Shown in pieces: positions 1 through 10,370 of a stretch of DNA of 64,000 bases. The notes under the pieces are model-generated. The model had not been told where the DNA came from. It was given only the letters and a program-made list of their open reading frames with translations, and did no database searches. The position numbers and the translations under genes are program-made. The stretch's first letter is position 1; each line of letters begins with the position of its first letter. Source of the stretch: Paulinella micropora (Eukaryota > Cercozoa > Imbricatea > Euglyphida); the NCBI GenBank assembly GCA_009731375.1, contig BJOX01000236.1:96182-160181 (forward strand), in the 5' to 3' direction.

Positions 1-83
1 GGGGGGGGGGGGGGGGGGGGGCCTCTTCCCCCCCCCCCCCCCCTCCTACCCCCCTCGGACGCTGTGGCCCGGCTGCCCGAGGT

Positions 84-1751
84 ATGACCATACCCGAGCG
101 CGCCTCCACCAGGAACACGGTGGTGGTACATAAACCTTCCCGAGCGCCTAGGGGTAAGGCCGCGCCCGAGGCGGGCGGGCCCCCACCATCAGCCCCCGGG
201 CGTGAGATTGAGCCCGACTGGGCCAAGAATCTGCAGCCGCACCTACTGGGCTGGCTCACGGGGCTGGGGATTGAGGCTGTTGCTGGTCGGCGCAGTCAAG
301 GCCAGCTAGAGGGACGGGTGGTCATACCTGGCGAGCCGGGACGGGTGGTCCTACGCTGGCCATGCACGCCCCAGGAGCAGGTGGTCCTAAGGTGGCTGCA
401 GGATAGAGTGCCGAGGGGAGGAAACACACCGCTGCGGGCGCTGTTAACAATGCTGACCAAGAAGGAAATACAGCACTTTCAAGCTAAATGTACAGCGGCC
501 AAATGCCAAGTCCGGGAGGCACCAGCGTGGTGGTTACGGGCATGCTCTCACAACCTGGTCATTCACTTTGCGGAGGGCTATGTGCTGCGGGTGGGCTACC
601 GCTACCTCACACAGGCGAAGCTAGCACAAAGTAGGACATGGGCCCAGTTACTCGCGGAGAAGGAAATTGGCGTGCCTTACCTCCTGTACGACACCCCCGT
701 GCTCGCAGACGTCCGGGCGTATGAGGACGAGCTGCGTCAAATCCGGTGGACGCTTCGCAGGGCTCAAAACCTCCCCTGCGGTACAATTTACACTGTAGAG
801 CCCGGTCTCCTACGAATGCCCGAGGCAGGGTCAGGCGGCGAGCACTCTAGCACAGACGACGACGCGGACCACGGGGAGAACGAATATTTTTGTCTGGTGC
901 GGCAGATTATCCAACAAGGCGAAGACGTGGGACGCTGGCTGACAGGGCCCCAGAAACAAGCTGGGGAGCTTCGACAGGTGTTGATCGCCGTTTACGCTGT
1001 CTTGGAAAGGTATGCTGCTTTGCTCGGGGGCACGAACAGGAAGGTCTGGTTGGGCACTGATCTCAAGTTCGGCAACATGCTCCTACTGAAGGGAAGAGTG
1101 TTTCTCTGTGACCTGGAGCCGGGCAAGCCACACGCGGTCAAAATGGGAACGCTGCGCACATTGAACCAAGAGAATGACAAGTGCCATACACTGCGAGCTA
1201 GCAAAGAAGTCTTGCCGCCTGCGAACAAAGGCCTTTGGCCGCTGGCCCTGTATTTGTACGCTCTCAGCAACTCTGTTACGTCCATCCGGGAGGACATGAA
1301 GCAGAACAATCTCCAGGAAAGCGGAGACGAGAAGAGTGCCATGGACTGGACGCGAGGGGGGAAGACGCCGGCCTGCCCGCTGGCTGCGGCACTGGCCGTT
1401 CTCCGGGACAAGGCAGCCGCAATCGAACACGGCGGAAGCCCCACCACTGCGCTGGCAGACGCGATCATGCTCTTGGCAGCAGCGTCATGGAGTGGCAGTG
1501 ATTTCTTGACCTTCGAAGAACAGCTGACCCACTACCTGGAAGCGCGCGATAATAACCTGGGGCGTGCACTGGACGCCAGGAAGACGTGCGTGGTCGGGCG
1601 CCTCGGCGTCCTGTTCGGCTACGCACTGTCGTGTCACCAGTGCAAGCAGATCAAAGAAGGCCCCATTAAGCGTCTGCTTCAGAGCCTGAACGACATCTAC
1701 GAGGCAGGGAAACACCAGACGCCCCCGGCCAAGAAGAAGCAGCGTCGTTAG
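84..1751 (+). CDS. Protein kinase-like protein, divergent
   Basis: Uninterrupted 555-residue reading frame. Around residues 324-345 it carries TDLKFGN followed by LCDLE, which match the order and spacing of a protein-kinase catalytic loop (D326, K328, N331) and a DFG-like metal-binding motif changed to D343-L-E. I see no clear glycine-rich loop, so this may be an atypical or inactive kinase, or another member of the kinase-like fold. Both ends are basic: KPSRAPRGK near the N-terminus and KKKQRR at the C-terminus, which would suit nuclear or nucleic-acid association. It ends in TAG, with ATTAAA about 330 bases downstream. It is one of the few GC-rich genes here with no frame break. The upstream 60 bases are G and C homopolymers, so the promoter cannot be read. 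Confidence 0.6.
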   Translation: MTIPERASTRNTVVVHKPSRAPRGKAAPEAGGPPPSAPGREIEPDWAKNLQPHLLGWLTGLGIEAVAGRRSQGQLEGRVVIPGEPGRVVLRWPCTPQEQVVLRWLQDRVPRGGNTPLRALLTMLTKKEIQHFQAKCTAAKCQVREAPAWWLRACSHNLVIHFAEGYVLRVGYRYLTQAKLAQSRTWAQLLAEKEIGVPYLLYDTPVLADVRAYEDELRQIRWTLRRAQNLPCGTIYTVEPGLLRMPEAGSGGEHSSTDDDADHGENEYFCLVRQIIQQGEDVGRWLTGPQKQAGELRQVLIAVYAVLERYAALLGGTNRKVWLGTDLKFGNMLLLKGRVFLCDLEPGKPHAVKMGTLRTLNQENDKCHTLRASKEVLPPANKGLWPLALYLYALSNSVTSIREDMKQNNLQESGDEKSAMDWTRGGKTPACPLAAALAVLRDKAAAIEHGGSPTTALADAIMLLAAASWSGSDFLTFEEQLTHYLEARDNNLGRALDARKTCVVGRLGVLFGYALSCHQCKQIKEGPIKRLLQSLNDIYEAGKHQTPPAKKKQRR

Positions 1752-2600
1752 CCTCCGTTTTAGCTAGCTTGGGCGGGTCGGTGCAGGCATGCCCAAGGCA
1801 TTTGGCTGCCCGGGCCCTACGTGGCCCTACGTCGCAGGCGCCTTCCTGGCCGCCCCCCCCCCCCCCCCGGGGGCCCCCCCCCCCCCGGGCCCCCCGGCCN
1901 NNNNNNNNNCGGCTCTGCGTGCCTTGCTGGCACCGCGCCGGCCCATCGTCGCCGCCCGTGTGTAGCCGGACGGCGCGGGCCGGCCGAAGCACCGGACAAA
2001 ACACTCGGGCCTGCCAGATCGGCCGGCCGCGGGGTGTGGTCCGTTAGCAGAGAGAGTTCAGTGCTGTTTTTTTACCCGATTAAAGAAGTACCACCTACCT
2101 TTTATCTCTACCTGTACAATACACACGCACGCCAGGCGGGTCCCGGCCGGGCGGTTTGGAAGGCGGCGGGCGGGCACGCCCCCAAGTCCAGAAGAGTGAG
2201 TGAGGGCCGGGAGCTATGCTAACAACGGGGCGTGCCAATAAGTCTCAGTCAGCGTCAGGTTCGCCTAGCCGAGCCCCGTTGCCCGGCGTGCTGGTCGGGG
2301 AGGCGGTGGAACGCTTACCGCTTGACAGACACACCCAGCGCGTCCCTCCGGCCCGCTCCCTCCCCAGGGCGGAACCGCGCTGGGGGAGCGCTCGAGGGTC
2401 TGGTTCTGAACGACGGGTTAGAAATACGCCTAGCTACGACAGATCCGCCGCCCCCGCCCGCAGCCGCCAGGTCGCGTGCCCGTACGCAGCCAAACCCCCT
2501 ACCCGGCGCCGTCGCCACTGCCGCACACGCACGCGCCCCCCGTAAGGAGCAGCGAACGCCTGGAACCACGCCCGGCGTCGCACAGGCGGCGTCTCACCAA
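1752..2600. other. Intergenic, with poly-C tract and assembly gap
   Basis: Holds C-rich homopolymers on either side of a 10-base gap at 1900-1909, then a short AT-richer stretch with a T7 run and ATTAAA near 2080, possibly the 3' end of the kinase-like gene. The ORFs in 2216-2600 are low-complexity and Arg/Pro-rich in every frame; I see no convincing gene. Confidence 0.5.
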
Positions 2601-3907
2601 GGACGGTACAGGCCTCCTACCCCCAGCCAGTAGGAGCCCACTATAACTGACAGCTCGGCGGGCCAGTCACGGCGGACTGCACGGAGGTGCGGGTCTAGGT
2701 ACACCTGAAAGAAGCGGCGGAAGGGCTGCTGGGGGGCCCCCGGCCGGCAGGCACAGGGCACCCTTAACCGGATGCCCAACGTGATCAGATGGCTCCACCA
2801 CCTCCGCCAGCTCGAACGCCTGCGCAAAGTAGTCCGGCCACTCGGTAGCAGCCAGGGCACCGGCGGGGACCGGCCTGCGCTAGCTGTGAGGCCAGCACAT
2901 CCCCCAGCACTGAGTTGCGGCCTGCCGTAGGAGCCAGGCCGCCTAGGCTGGCCCTGTCCTCTGGAGCAAGTCGCAGGGGCTGGCCAGAGCCCGCGGCCCC
3001 CTGCTCGATGACTCGCAGCTGCATGGTCGCGACGTCGTGTTCGGTCTGGCGCACCACCGAGTCCAGCTGGGCAGGCACAAACTCGTGGCGGTGCCAGAGC
3101 CACAGGGGGTCCCCCTCTCTGGCGCCGAGCACCAACATAGCCAGCGAGCAGCCGGGGTTCAGTTCGTGGCTGAGGCGGTGGGCCTCTTCCTCTGCCAGGC
3201 TGTTCAGGACGGGTTCCAGGGCGCGGTGAACCTCCGCCGCACCACCCCCGCGCAGCAGCTCGGCGCAAGTAGCGACCAGGTCCGCTCTAGAATGGGAGGG
3301 AGCGTAGCGGTCGGGGAAGTTGCACGCTCGCCAGCCGCTGAGCTCCAGGGCCCGCCCAAGAACCGTGTGAGTGAAGGCGCAGCGGCACTCCTCGGTGCTC
3401 CCACGCGGCTTTGGGCCCTGCACTGAGGGCTGGCTATTCTCGCCCGGTGCACGAGCACACGTGCAAAGAAAGCCACCAACTTGTCCGTGTCCGTCGCGTC
3501 CGGCCCCAGCTTGGCAGAGGGGCGCAGGACAGAGCCCAGGGACAGCATGCACTCCCTGACGGCTCCTAGTGTGCAGGCTTCCTGTGCCTGGATGGCTGCG
3601 TTGACGGCGGCCTCGTTGAGGGGCGCCACCCCGGCGGGCAGAAAGCCGCCTTCCGCGCGCTGGTGCGCGTGTCGTGACCCGCGGCGCCTGGCGCAAGCAG
3701 ATTCGCGGCGTCTGGCACAAACTCTTCTCTTCTTGCGGGCAGGCGAGCCCTCGCGAGGAGGAACAGAGCCCGGGGCAGTCCTTCGCTTTCGCATGGCAAG
3801 GTCCAGCTCGTCCCGAAAAAACGGTCGTGCCGATACGGCGAGGTGAAAACCACAGGCGCGGACCCGGTAGCCTGCGGGCCCGCGTCCAAACCGAGGCTGT
3901 TGAACAT
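2600..3907 (-). pseudogene. Unknown protein gene, broken by several frameshifts
   Basis: Protein-like sequence runs leftward from an ATG at 3907 but changes frame several times. The first part (3907 to about 3805) reads in one frame up to RHDRFF. At a T6 run near 3810 it resumes in another as RDELDLAMRKRR, consistent with one missing T. It shifts again near 3440, giving a helical stretch rich in Glu, Leu and Ala, and again near 2885. The last part is ambiguous because two frames look protein-like. The product would be roughly 400 residues, with a basic KKRRV-type patch near the N-terminus. I do not recognise the family. Because at least one break lies in a homopolymer, it may be an intact gene with sequence errors rather than a true pseudogene. 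Confidence 0.45.
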
Positions 3908-4218
3908 GTCAGTCTGTCTGCTCGTGCTGGTGCGCTGCGCTGTTTCTTGTAGCTTGTCTCGCGGCCCTTGTGTGGACACCGGGCGTGGCACGCACCGCCC
4001 CCCCCCCCGGCACGCGCATGCCCGCCCGAGGGGGGGGGAAAGGGGCGCTCGCCTGCGGCCAGTGCCACGGAGGCGGTGTGTGTGTGTGTGTGTGTGGGGG
4101 GGGGGGGGNNNNNNNNNNGGGGAAGCGCGGCCCTCCCCTCCCGGTGGCCAGCGCCGGGCCGGGGACAGCTTTGACCAAGCCACCGGGCGGAACGCCGGTT
4201 TGTGTGAGAAGGGCCTTT

Positions 4219-5060
4219 TTACTGCAGCGCCAAACCTGGGCCCAGGTAAGCTGCGGCCACGCCCCCCGCGTCCGCGCCTAGGAGCTCGAGTAAGAGCGCG
4301 CGCTTGGCTTGCGCCAGGGCGGCCAGGTCCGTGTGAGCCTGCGACAGCACTGGTTGTACTAGGGCTGCGTCCATCGACGTCTCTGCAGCGACGTACGGCC
4401 GGGCGTCGGGTAGGGCCACGAACAGGCTGAGCTCGAGCAAGTACCAGAGCCGGCCGAGCACCGTGGCACAGACTTCCAGCCCCTCGCTGTCCAGGAACGG
4501 CTCCACGTGCCGGAAGGCGTGTTGAGCTAACCCCGAGCGGTCGGAGAGGTAGACGTCGTACACACGGGCCCTGTCGAGCGACGCGGTGTCCCTCGCTAAC
4601 CACCTGGCCTGGAGTGCTGGGCTCTGCAACAGCAGTTCGCCCCGGGACGGTCAACGTAGCACCGCCAATCGGGCCGCCGCTGGTCCAGGTACAGTCGTTC
4701 CGCGGGGAACACAGCCAGGGTCACCTGTCGGAACACAAAGTTGAGGGCCGACAAGTAAAAAGAGTACGCACACTTGAGCATCCAAGCCGTAGCCGGCTCC
4801 TCCAGCGCCGGCTCGCCCGCCGCGGGTCTGCGCTCTAGCTCGTGCCTGGCCGTGAGGTACGACAACAGCTCCTCGCAGCCAGGCGCCTCCTCCGCCCCCC
4901 GCTGGGGGTCGCAGACCCACCCAATGAATTACAGCCGCAGCAGACGCTCCGGTGCCACGGCCGGCGCCAAGCTGCCATTGTTGGCACTCACCAGAAAGGA
5001 CCACACCCTGGTGTACAATTGGACGAGTGCCACGGCCTCCGCCGTCTGGCGCGACATCAT
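4219..5060 (-). pseudogene. Unknown helical protein gene with in-frame TAA and a frameshift
   Basis: Reading leftward from a double ATG at 5060, the frame encodes about 43 residues, meets TAA at 4931-4929 and stays open afterwards as far as about 4630. It then continues in another frame to a stop at 4219. The translated pieces are ordinary globular, Leu- and Ala-rich sequence with several Trp and Tyr residues and no motif I recognise. The neighbouring broken gene (2600-3907) lies on the same strand, separated by a GC-rich spacer that holds a (GT)n run and a 10-base gap at 4109-4118. I cannot tell decay from sequence error here: the TAA is not in a homopolymer, which favours real decay. Confidence 0.45.
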
Positions 5061-5455
5061 CGCGGACCCAGAGAAAACCAGCGTGTGGCTTTTTGTGTCT
5101 CGGTGGTCCCGTCCTTAAGACAGCTCGCGGCCGGGGCACACACAACCCCGCGCGCCGGCCACGCCCTCCCCTGTCCCCGGGGCGTAGCCAGCGGGGCGCG
5201 CGCCGGCGGGGGGAAGGGCGCGGGTGGCAGCGGAGGTCGAGGGTCCCGCGCCGGGAGGCTGGCGGCCCCGTTCGGCGCGCCGCGGGCGGAGAGAGGGGGG
5301 GGGGGGGCCCCCCCCNNNNNNNNNNGGGGAAAAGCCTTCCCCCTCCCTCTCCCTGCCCCGCGCGCGTCCGGCGCAGCGGCCGGGCCCTCCTGTCTGTGCA
5401 AAGTAGCAACTTCTTAGAGTGGGTTTGGGTGCTCGGCTAGGCTTGGAGAGAGCAC
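5061..5455. other. Spacer between divergent genes, with poly-G/C gap and promoter-type motif
   Basis: Contains a G-run passing into a C-run and a 10-base gap at 5316-5325. CTCCTGTCTGTGCA at 5387-5400, about 55 bases before the ATG of the large surface-protein gene, also occurs three times upstream of another surface-protein gene at 27754-27819. Confidence 0.4.
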
Positions 5456-5582
5456 ATGAGGGGTCGTGTGCCTACGGGGCGCAGGCCCGCCCGCGCTCTT
5501 TCCGCTGCCCCGAGGCCCGACGCCTCTTGCTGTGTGTGGCTCCCGCTCCTGTTGGTGCTGTTAGTGCTGGCCGTGGTGCTGC

Positions 5583-5718
5583 CCTGGAGCGCCAGACCGT
5601 CCGTGTGGGCGCCACGGCGCGGGCGCTGCCGCGCGCGCTGGCGGCCCTGCCCTGGCGCGCCAGACCGTCCGTGTGGGCGCCACGGCGCTGGCGCTGCCGC
5701 GTGCGCTGGCGGCCCTGC
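5583..5718 (+). repeat. 68-bp tandem duplication, two copies, out of frame
   Basis: Two adjacent 68-bp units (5583-5650 and 5651-5718) differ at about three positions; a partial third start follows at 5719. Because 68 is not a multiple of 3, the duplication moves the downstream sequence out of the frame set by the ATG at 5456. The protein-like frame downstream (5730-5960) is exactly the one that would be in frame with a single copy. Confidence 0.8.
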
Positions 5719-6009
5719 CCTGGCGCGCCGTGCCAGCCCCCCCGGCCGGCCGCGTCGCCCAGCCCGCAGCCCATCGTGTGCAAGCCGGGGGCCTGTGAAC
5801 TCGGCCCCCGCCCCTGGCCGCTCGCCGCCCCCGGCCTGCTGCCGGAGGTCTGCCCGGCGTCTTCGCCGCCGGCTGCCGGCGAGGACGACACGGCCGCCGT
5901 GCTCGCCTGGGGCGACGAGCCCTCCGTGGTGCGGCTGGGCGCGGGCCGGGGCTGGGTGGCGGCGGCCGCCGCGCCGCGCCCACCTGGTGCTGGCCCGCGA
6001 GCCACCGCA

Positions 6010-6063
6010 CGCGGACGTGCGGGGGGGGGGGGGGGGGGGGGCGGGGGGGGGGGNNNNNNNNNN
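6010..6063 (+). other. Poly-G tract and 10-base assembly gap inside a coding region
   Basis: A long G homopolymer broken by one C, followed by ten N. The coding frame before and after differs, as expected if the tract length is wrong. Confidence 0.8.
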
Positions 6064-9000
6064 CCGCCGGCTTCGGGCCCGGCGCGGCGCCGCGGGCCGC
6101 CGGCGAGCAGCTGACGCTGTCCTTCGTGGCGCTGGCGGCCGCCGCGCCCGGCGCGGGCTACGCGTCCCTGGGCACCGTCCGGTACCGGGCGGGCGCCGGC
6201 GCGCTGGTCCTGCACGGTCTGGTCGTGTCGCTCGTGTCCCGTGGCGCCGCCGGGCCGCGGCTGTTCGGGGCCAACACGGCCGTCGCGGTCAATGGTGAGC
6301 AGTCGCTGCGCGTGGCCCTGCGGCCGCCGTTCCTGGTGGGGGCCTACGCCGCGGCCGAGGGCCTGCCGGCGCTGTGGGGCCTGCCCTGCGGCGCCGGGTG
6401 CAGCGCCGCCCGGCTGTGCCTGGTGCCCGTGTGCAGCCACAGCCGCGCGGCCGACCACGAGCCCGGCCGGGTGGCCGCGCGGCGCTGCGAGGCGGCGCCG
6501 GGCCTGCTGGCGGTGGTCGACGAGGGGGGCTGCTGCGCCGTCACCAGCCGCGGCGCGGGCTGGCCCGGCGCCGCGTGGGTCTCGGCCGCGGCGGGCGGCA
6601 CGGCGCCGGGCCCGAACGTAACGTGGCCGGCCTGGTCCTTCGTCCCGGGCTCGCTGGCCCTCGAGGCCCGGCCCCCGCTCGTCCCCCCCGGCGGCTGGGC
6701 CAGGCTGGTGGCGACGGCGCAGCTAGGGGGCGGACGACGCTACGACGTGACCCCGCTGGTCCGGCTCTCGGCCACGGGCGGGCCCGGCCCGCTCGCGCTC
6801 GGCGCGGGGAGGTGGGCCCGCGCCCCCGACGGCGACGGCGCGAGCCAGTGGCTCGTGGCCGTGGACGGCACCGGAGTCGTGGCGCGCCTGGCGGCCGGGC
6901 CCGGCCACGGCGAGCGCCTGGCGGCCGTCACGGTGCTCGGCCCGGCCGCCCGGGCCCGGTGGCGGGGGCCGTCGTCACTGCTCTTCCGCACTTCCTTTTC
7001 TTCCGCCGGGGAGGAGGCGGGGCTGCTGGACTCCACCGGCGCGCGGGCCACGGCGCTCGTGTGGGCCGTGGACACGTGCGGCCACTACCGCGACGTGTCG
7101 GCCGAGGCCTCGCTGGCAGGCCCCGGCGACGAGTCGCTGCTGGTCTCGCGCTCGGACGCGGGCGGCTGGGACCTGGTGCTGCCGGTCGGCGCCCGGCCGC
7201 TGCCGTGGGGCCCGCACCTGCGGGCGTCGTGGGGTGGCCACACGGCGCCGCGCTGGCTGCTGACAAGCCCCCCCCGCCCGGTGCGGCTCACCGTCGAGGT
7301 GGCGCACGCCGTGGCGCCGGCGGGCTCGGCCGCCACCTACGCGCCCGTGTCGGCCCCGGACTGCACGGACTGGCGGGCGCTGCTGTGGTTCGAGGGCGAG
7401 CCGGCGGCGTACCCGGTGACGGAGGACCCGCGCCTCGTCGTGCAAGCGGCCGAGGGCGTGCCGCTGCCCACCCCCGGCCGCGCCTGCGCGGGCGCCCTGG
7501 CGCGGCCGGGCGCGGCGTGGCTGGAGGCGGCGTGGCCCGGCCTGCCCCCGGCGCGGGCGGCCCTGGCGGTGTACGACCTGGTGGCGCTGGAGCTGCGGGC
7601 CGAGTACTAGTACGCGCCCTTCGCGCCGGCGGGGCAGCCGTTCGCGACCTGCGAGCGCGGCGGGGCGCTGCGGCCCCTGCACTGCAGCCAGCTGTACTCG
7701 GCCGGCTGCCTCGTGGCCCGGGGGCGCCTGAGCGCCGGCGCGCCCGCGGCGGAGGCAGAGCTCAGCGGCTACGTGGGCCTGGACGGGCCGGGCGGGGCTG
7801 TGCGCCTGGACGCCCGCCCGCGCCCGGGCTGTGCCCTGCCGCTGCGGGCCGCCGCGCCCGGCTCGACCGCGTGGCGCGCCCGCTTCCCCCCCGGCCCGGC
7901 GTGGCGGCTGGAGTCGTGCACCGTGTCGGTGGCGGTGTCGACGGAGCACTGGCCCGCCGTGGGCGCCAACGTGTCGTACGCGCCGGGCGGCGCCGCCGCC
8001 GGGCCCTGGACCGTGCCGGGGGAGGGCGCCCGCCCCGACCCTGACGGCGTCTTGGTGCACTTCGAGGGTGGCTGGTGGCTGCGGCCCCTGTCGGACCTGT
8101 CCCCCCCCGAGGCAGCGCAGCTGATCCGCTTCGGGCTGGACGACGGCAGGCGGGCGGCCGTGGACCCGGCCACGGGGGCGCTGCGCCCCCGCCTGAACTC
8201 GTACCAAGTCAACCAAGCGTACGTGACCGTGCTGTGCCCCGCCAATGCCAGCCGGGAGCTCAACGCGTCGGCGCCGGTGGCGCTCAACCTGGCGCCCGGC
8301 CCGTTCGAGGCCGGCTTCGGTGCCGCCGGGGGGCCGTGCGCGGTGCAGCGCTCGGTCGTGTGGCCCGGCCGGCAGGAGCTGTGGCTGCCCGTGACGTGCC
8401 ACGCCGGCCCGGCCAGGCTCGCGTCCTGCCAGGTCGCGCTGTGCCTGGACGACCGCGCGTGGGACGTCGACCTGCTGCTGGCGGCGGTCGGCGAGGTCGG
8501 CGGCCTGCGACGCGCTGCCTGCCTTCTGCCCCGAGAACCCGCACGGGCTGGACGTGCGCTTCGTGCTCGGCCGGGCCCCTAGCTACGAACCCCGCTTCTC
8601 GGAACTGGGCTACGCGCGCAGGCTGTTCTGGCAGGTGCAGGCCCTGGACCCGGCGGCGCAGCGCGCGCTGGCCGGGGAGGTGCACGTGTGCACGCTGCGC
8701 CTGCCGCTGCGCTCCGGCGCATCCGGCCGCTACGCGCTCACGGGGTTCTTGGTCCAGCTGCGCGCGCTGGACGCGTCCGGCTCCGCCGTCCACGACTTTA
8801 CGGCCGCCGCGGGCCTGCCGCCCCTGGGCGCGTCCGAGGCGTACGTGGTGGTGGCAGGCAACACTACGCCGGCGGCCGGTTACGCGGCCGCCCTGTTGCT
8901 GCGGCGGCGGCGGCGGGGCGCGCTGGCGGACGCGCCGGTGGACACGGGGGCCGCGCCCGTGGGGCCCTTCGTCACCGCGGGCGACACGGACGGCGACGGG

Positions 9001-9819
9001 CTCGTGTCACTCAGCGACACGAGCCACCTCGTGGCCGCGGCCGTGCACTTTGCGGCCACGGCCGGCCGCTGGCTCGTGGACGGCGAGACCCCGGTCGGCT
9101 GCACGGGCTGCGGCCCCGCGGGCGGCGCCCCGCCCGAGTTCTGGTATGGCCGGGGGCGCCGGACCCTGCTGCAGGCCTTTATGCCCAGCCTGCACCACAT
9201 GAACCCGTACGAGGGGACACCGCTGCACGAACAGTGGCCGCCCGACCCGTCGGCCGCTTACTAGCGGCAGCGCCAGCCCGCCTGGGGGCAGGCCTACGGC
9301 GCCCGGAACTACTCGAGCAACTCGCTGGACGTGGAGTTCCACGCGCACAGCGTGGGGGGCCTGGCCCGCCTGCTGGCCATCCACAGCCCCTGGGACCTGG
9401 TGGACGCGCTGCCCTACTGCGAGGACACGCGGGTGCGGCTCGTGGCGTACCTGAACCAGGTCGTCCAGGCGCCACCCAACACCCTGCGGGCGGCGGGCTG
9501 CGCCGGCGGGGGGACCAGTGTGTGGTTTGGCTTCGACCTGCCGTGGGCGGACGTGAACGAGAGCAGTGCGCGGCCGGGGGTCGAGCTGCGGCCGCCGGCG
9601 CCCGGGGACCCGTGGTGGTGGGCCGTGGCGGCGTGTGAGCGCGACGGGGTCTACGCCGCCGACTTCCGGCTCCACCGCTGGGACGGACGGACTGCCTACC
9701 GCGTGGCGTTGCAGGTCCGCACCCGCGCGGCCACGCAGCTGTACTTTGCGGCGGCCGGCGGCGGGCCGGGGCCCTTCCTGGCGGGCGAGTGGCCCCCGGC
9801 GGTAGACTGTGCGCCGTCG

Positions 9820-10370
9820 GCCTCCGTGTCGCCCGGGCCGTCGGCTTCGGCCTCGCCCGCGCCCTCCTCCTCGGCCTCGCCTGCGCCCTCGGTTTCGCCC
9901 TCGCCCTGGGCCTCGTCCTCTGCCTCGTCTGCGCCCTCGCCCTCGGCCTCGCCCTCATCTTCGGCCTCGCCCTCGGCCTCGTCTACTGCCTCGTCTTCGG
10001 CCTCGGCCTCGTCTACTGCCTCGTCTTCGGCCTCGCCCTCGTCTTCGTCCTCGTCTTCGTCTTCAGCCTCGTCTTCGGCCTCGCCCTCGTCTTCGTCCTC
10101 GTCTTCGTCTTCAGCCTCGTCTTCGGCCTCGTCTTCGTCTTCGTCTTCGTCTACTGCCTCGCCCTCATCCTCGTCCTCGGCCTCGTCTTCGTCTTCGGCC
10201 TCGCCCTCATCCTCGTCCTCGGCCTCTGCCTCGTTCTCGTCTTCGGCCTCGTCTTCGTCTACTGCCTCGCCCTCCCCCTCTGCCTCGCCCTCATCCTCGT
10301 CTTCGTCCTCTGCCTCGCCTTCGGCCCTGGGCTCGGCTTCGTGCTCGGCCTCGGCCTCGCCCACGCCTTG
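9820..10370 (+). repeat. Ser/Ala/Pro-codon repeat (mucin-like linker)
   Basis: Degenerate repeats of TCG, TCT, TCC, GCC and CCC codons encode an almost pure Ser/Ala/Pro tract of about 180 residues. In the surface-protein frame this is a likely O-glycosylated stalk. The Arg/Pro and Leu/Val open frames over the same bases are by-products. Confidence 0.8.

Noticed and set aside
6374-8402. Long Arg/Gly/Ala-rich ORFs on both strands (for example 6374-8044 plus and 6975-8402 minus)
   Set aside because: By-products of high third-position GC in the surface-protein gene; low-complexity composition and no domain.
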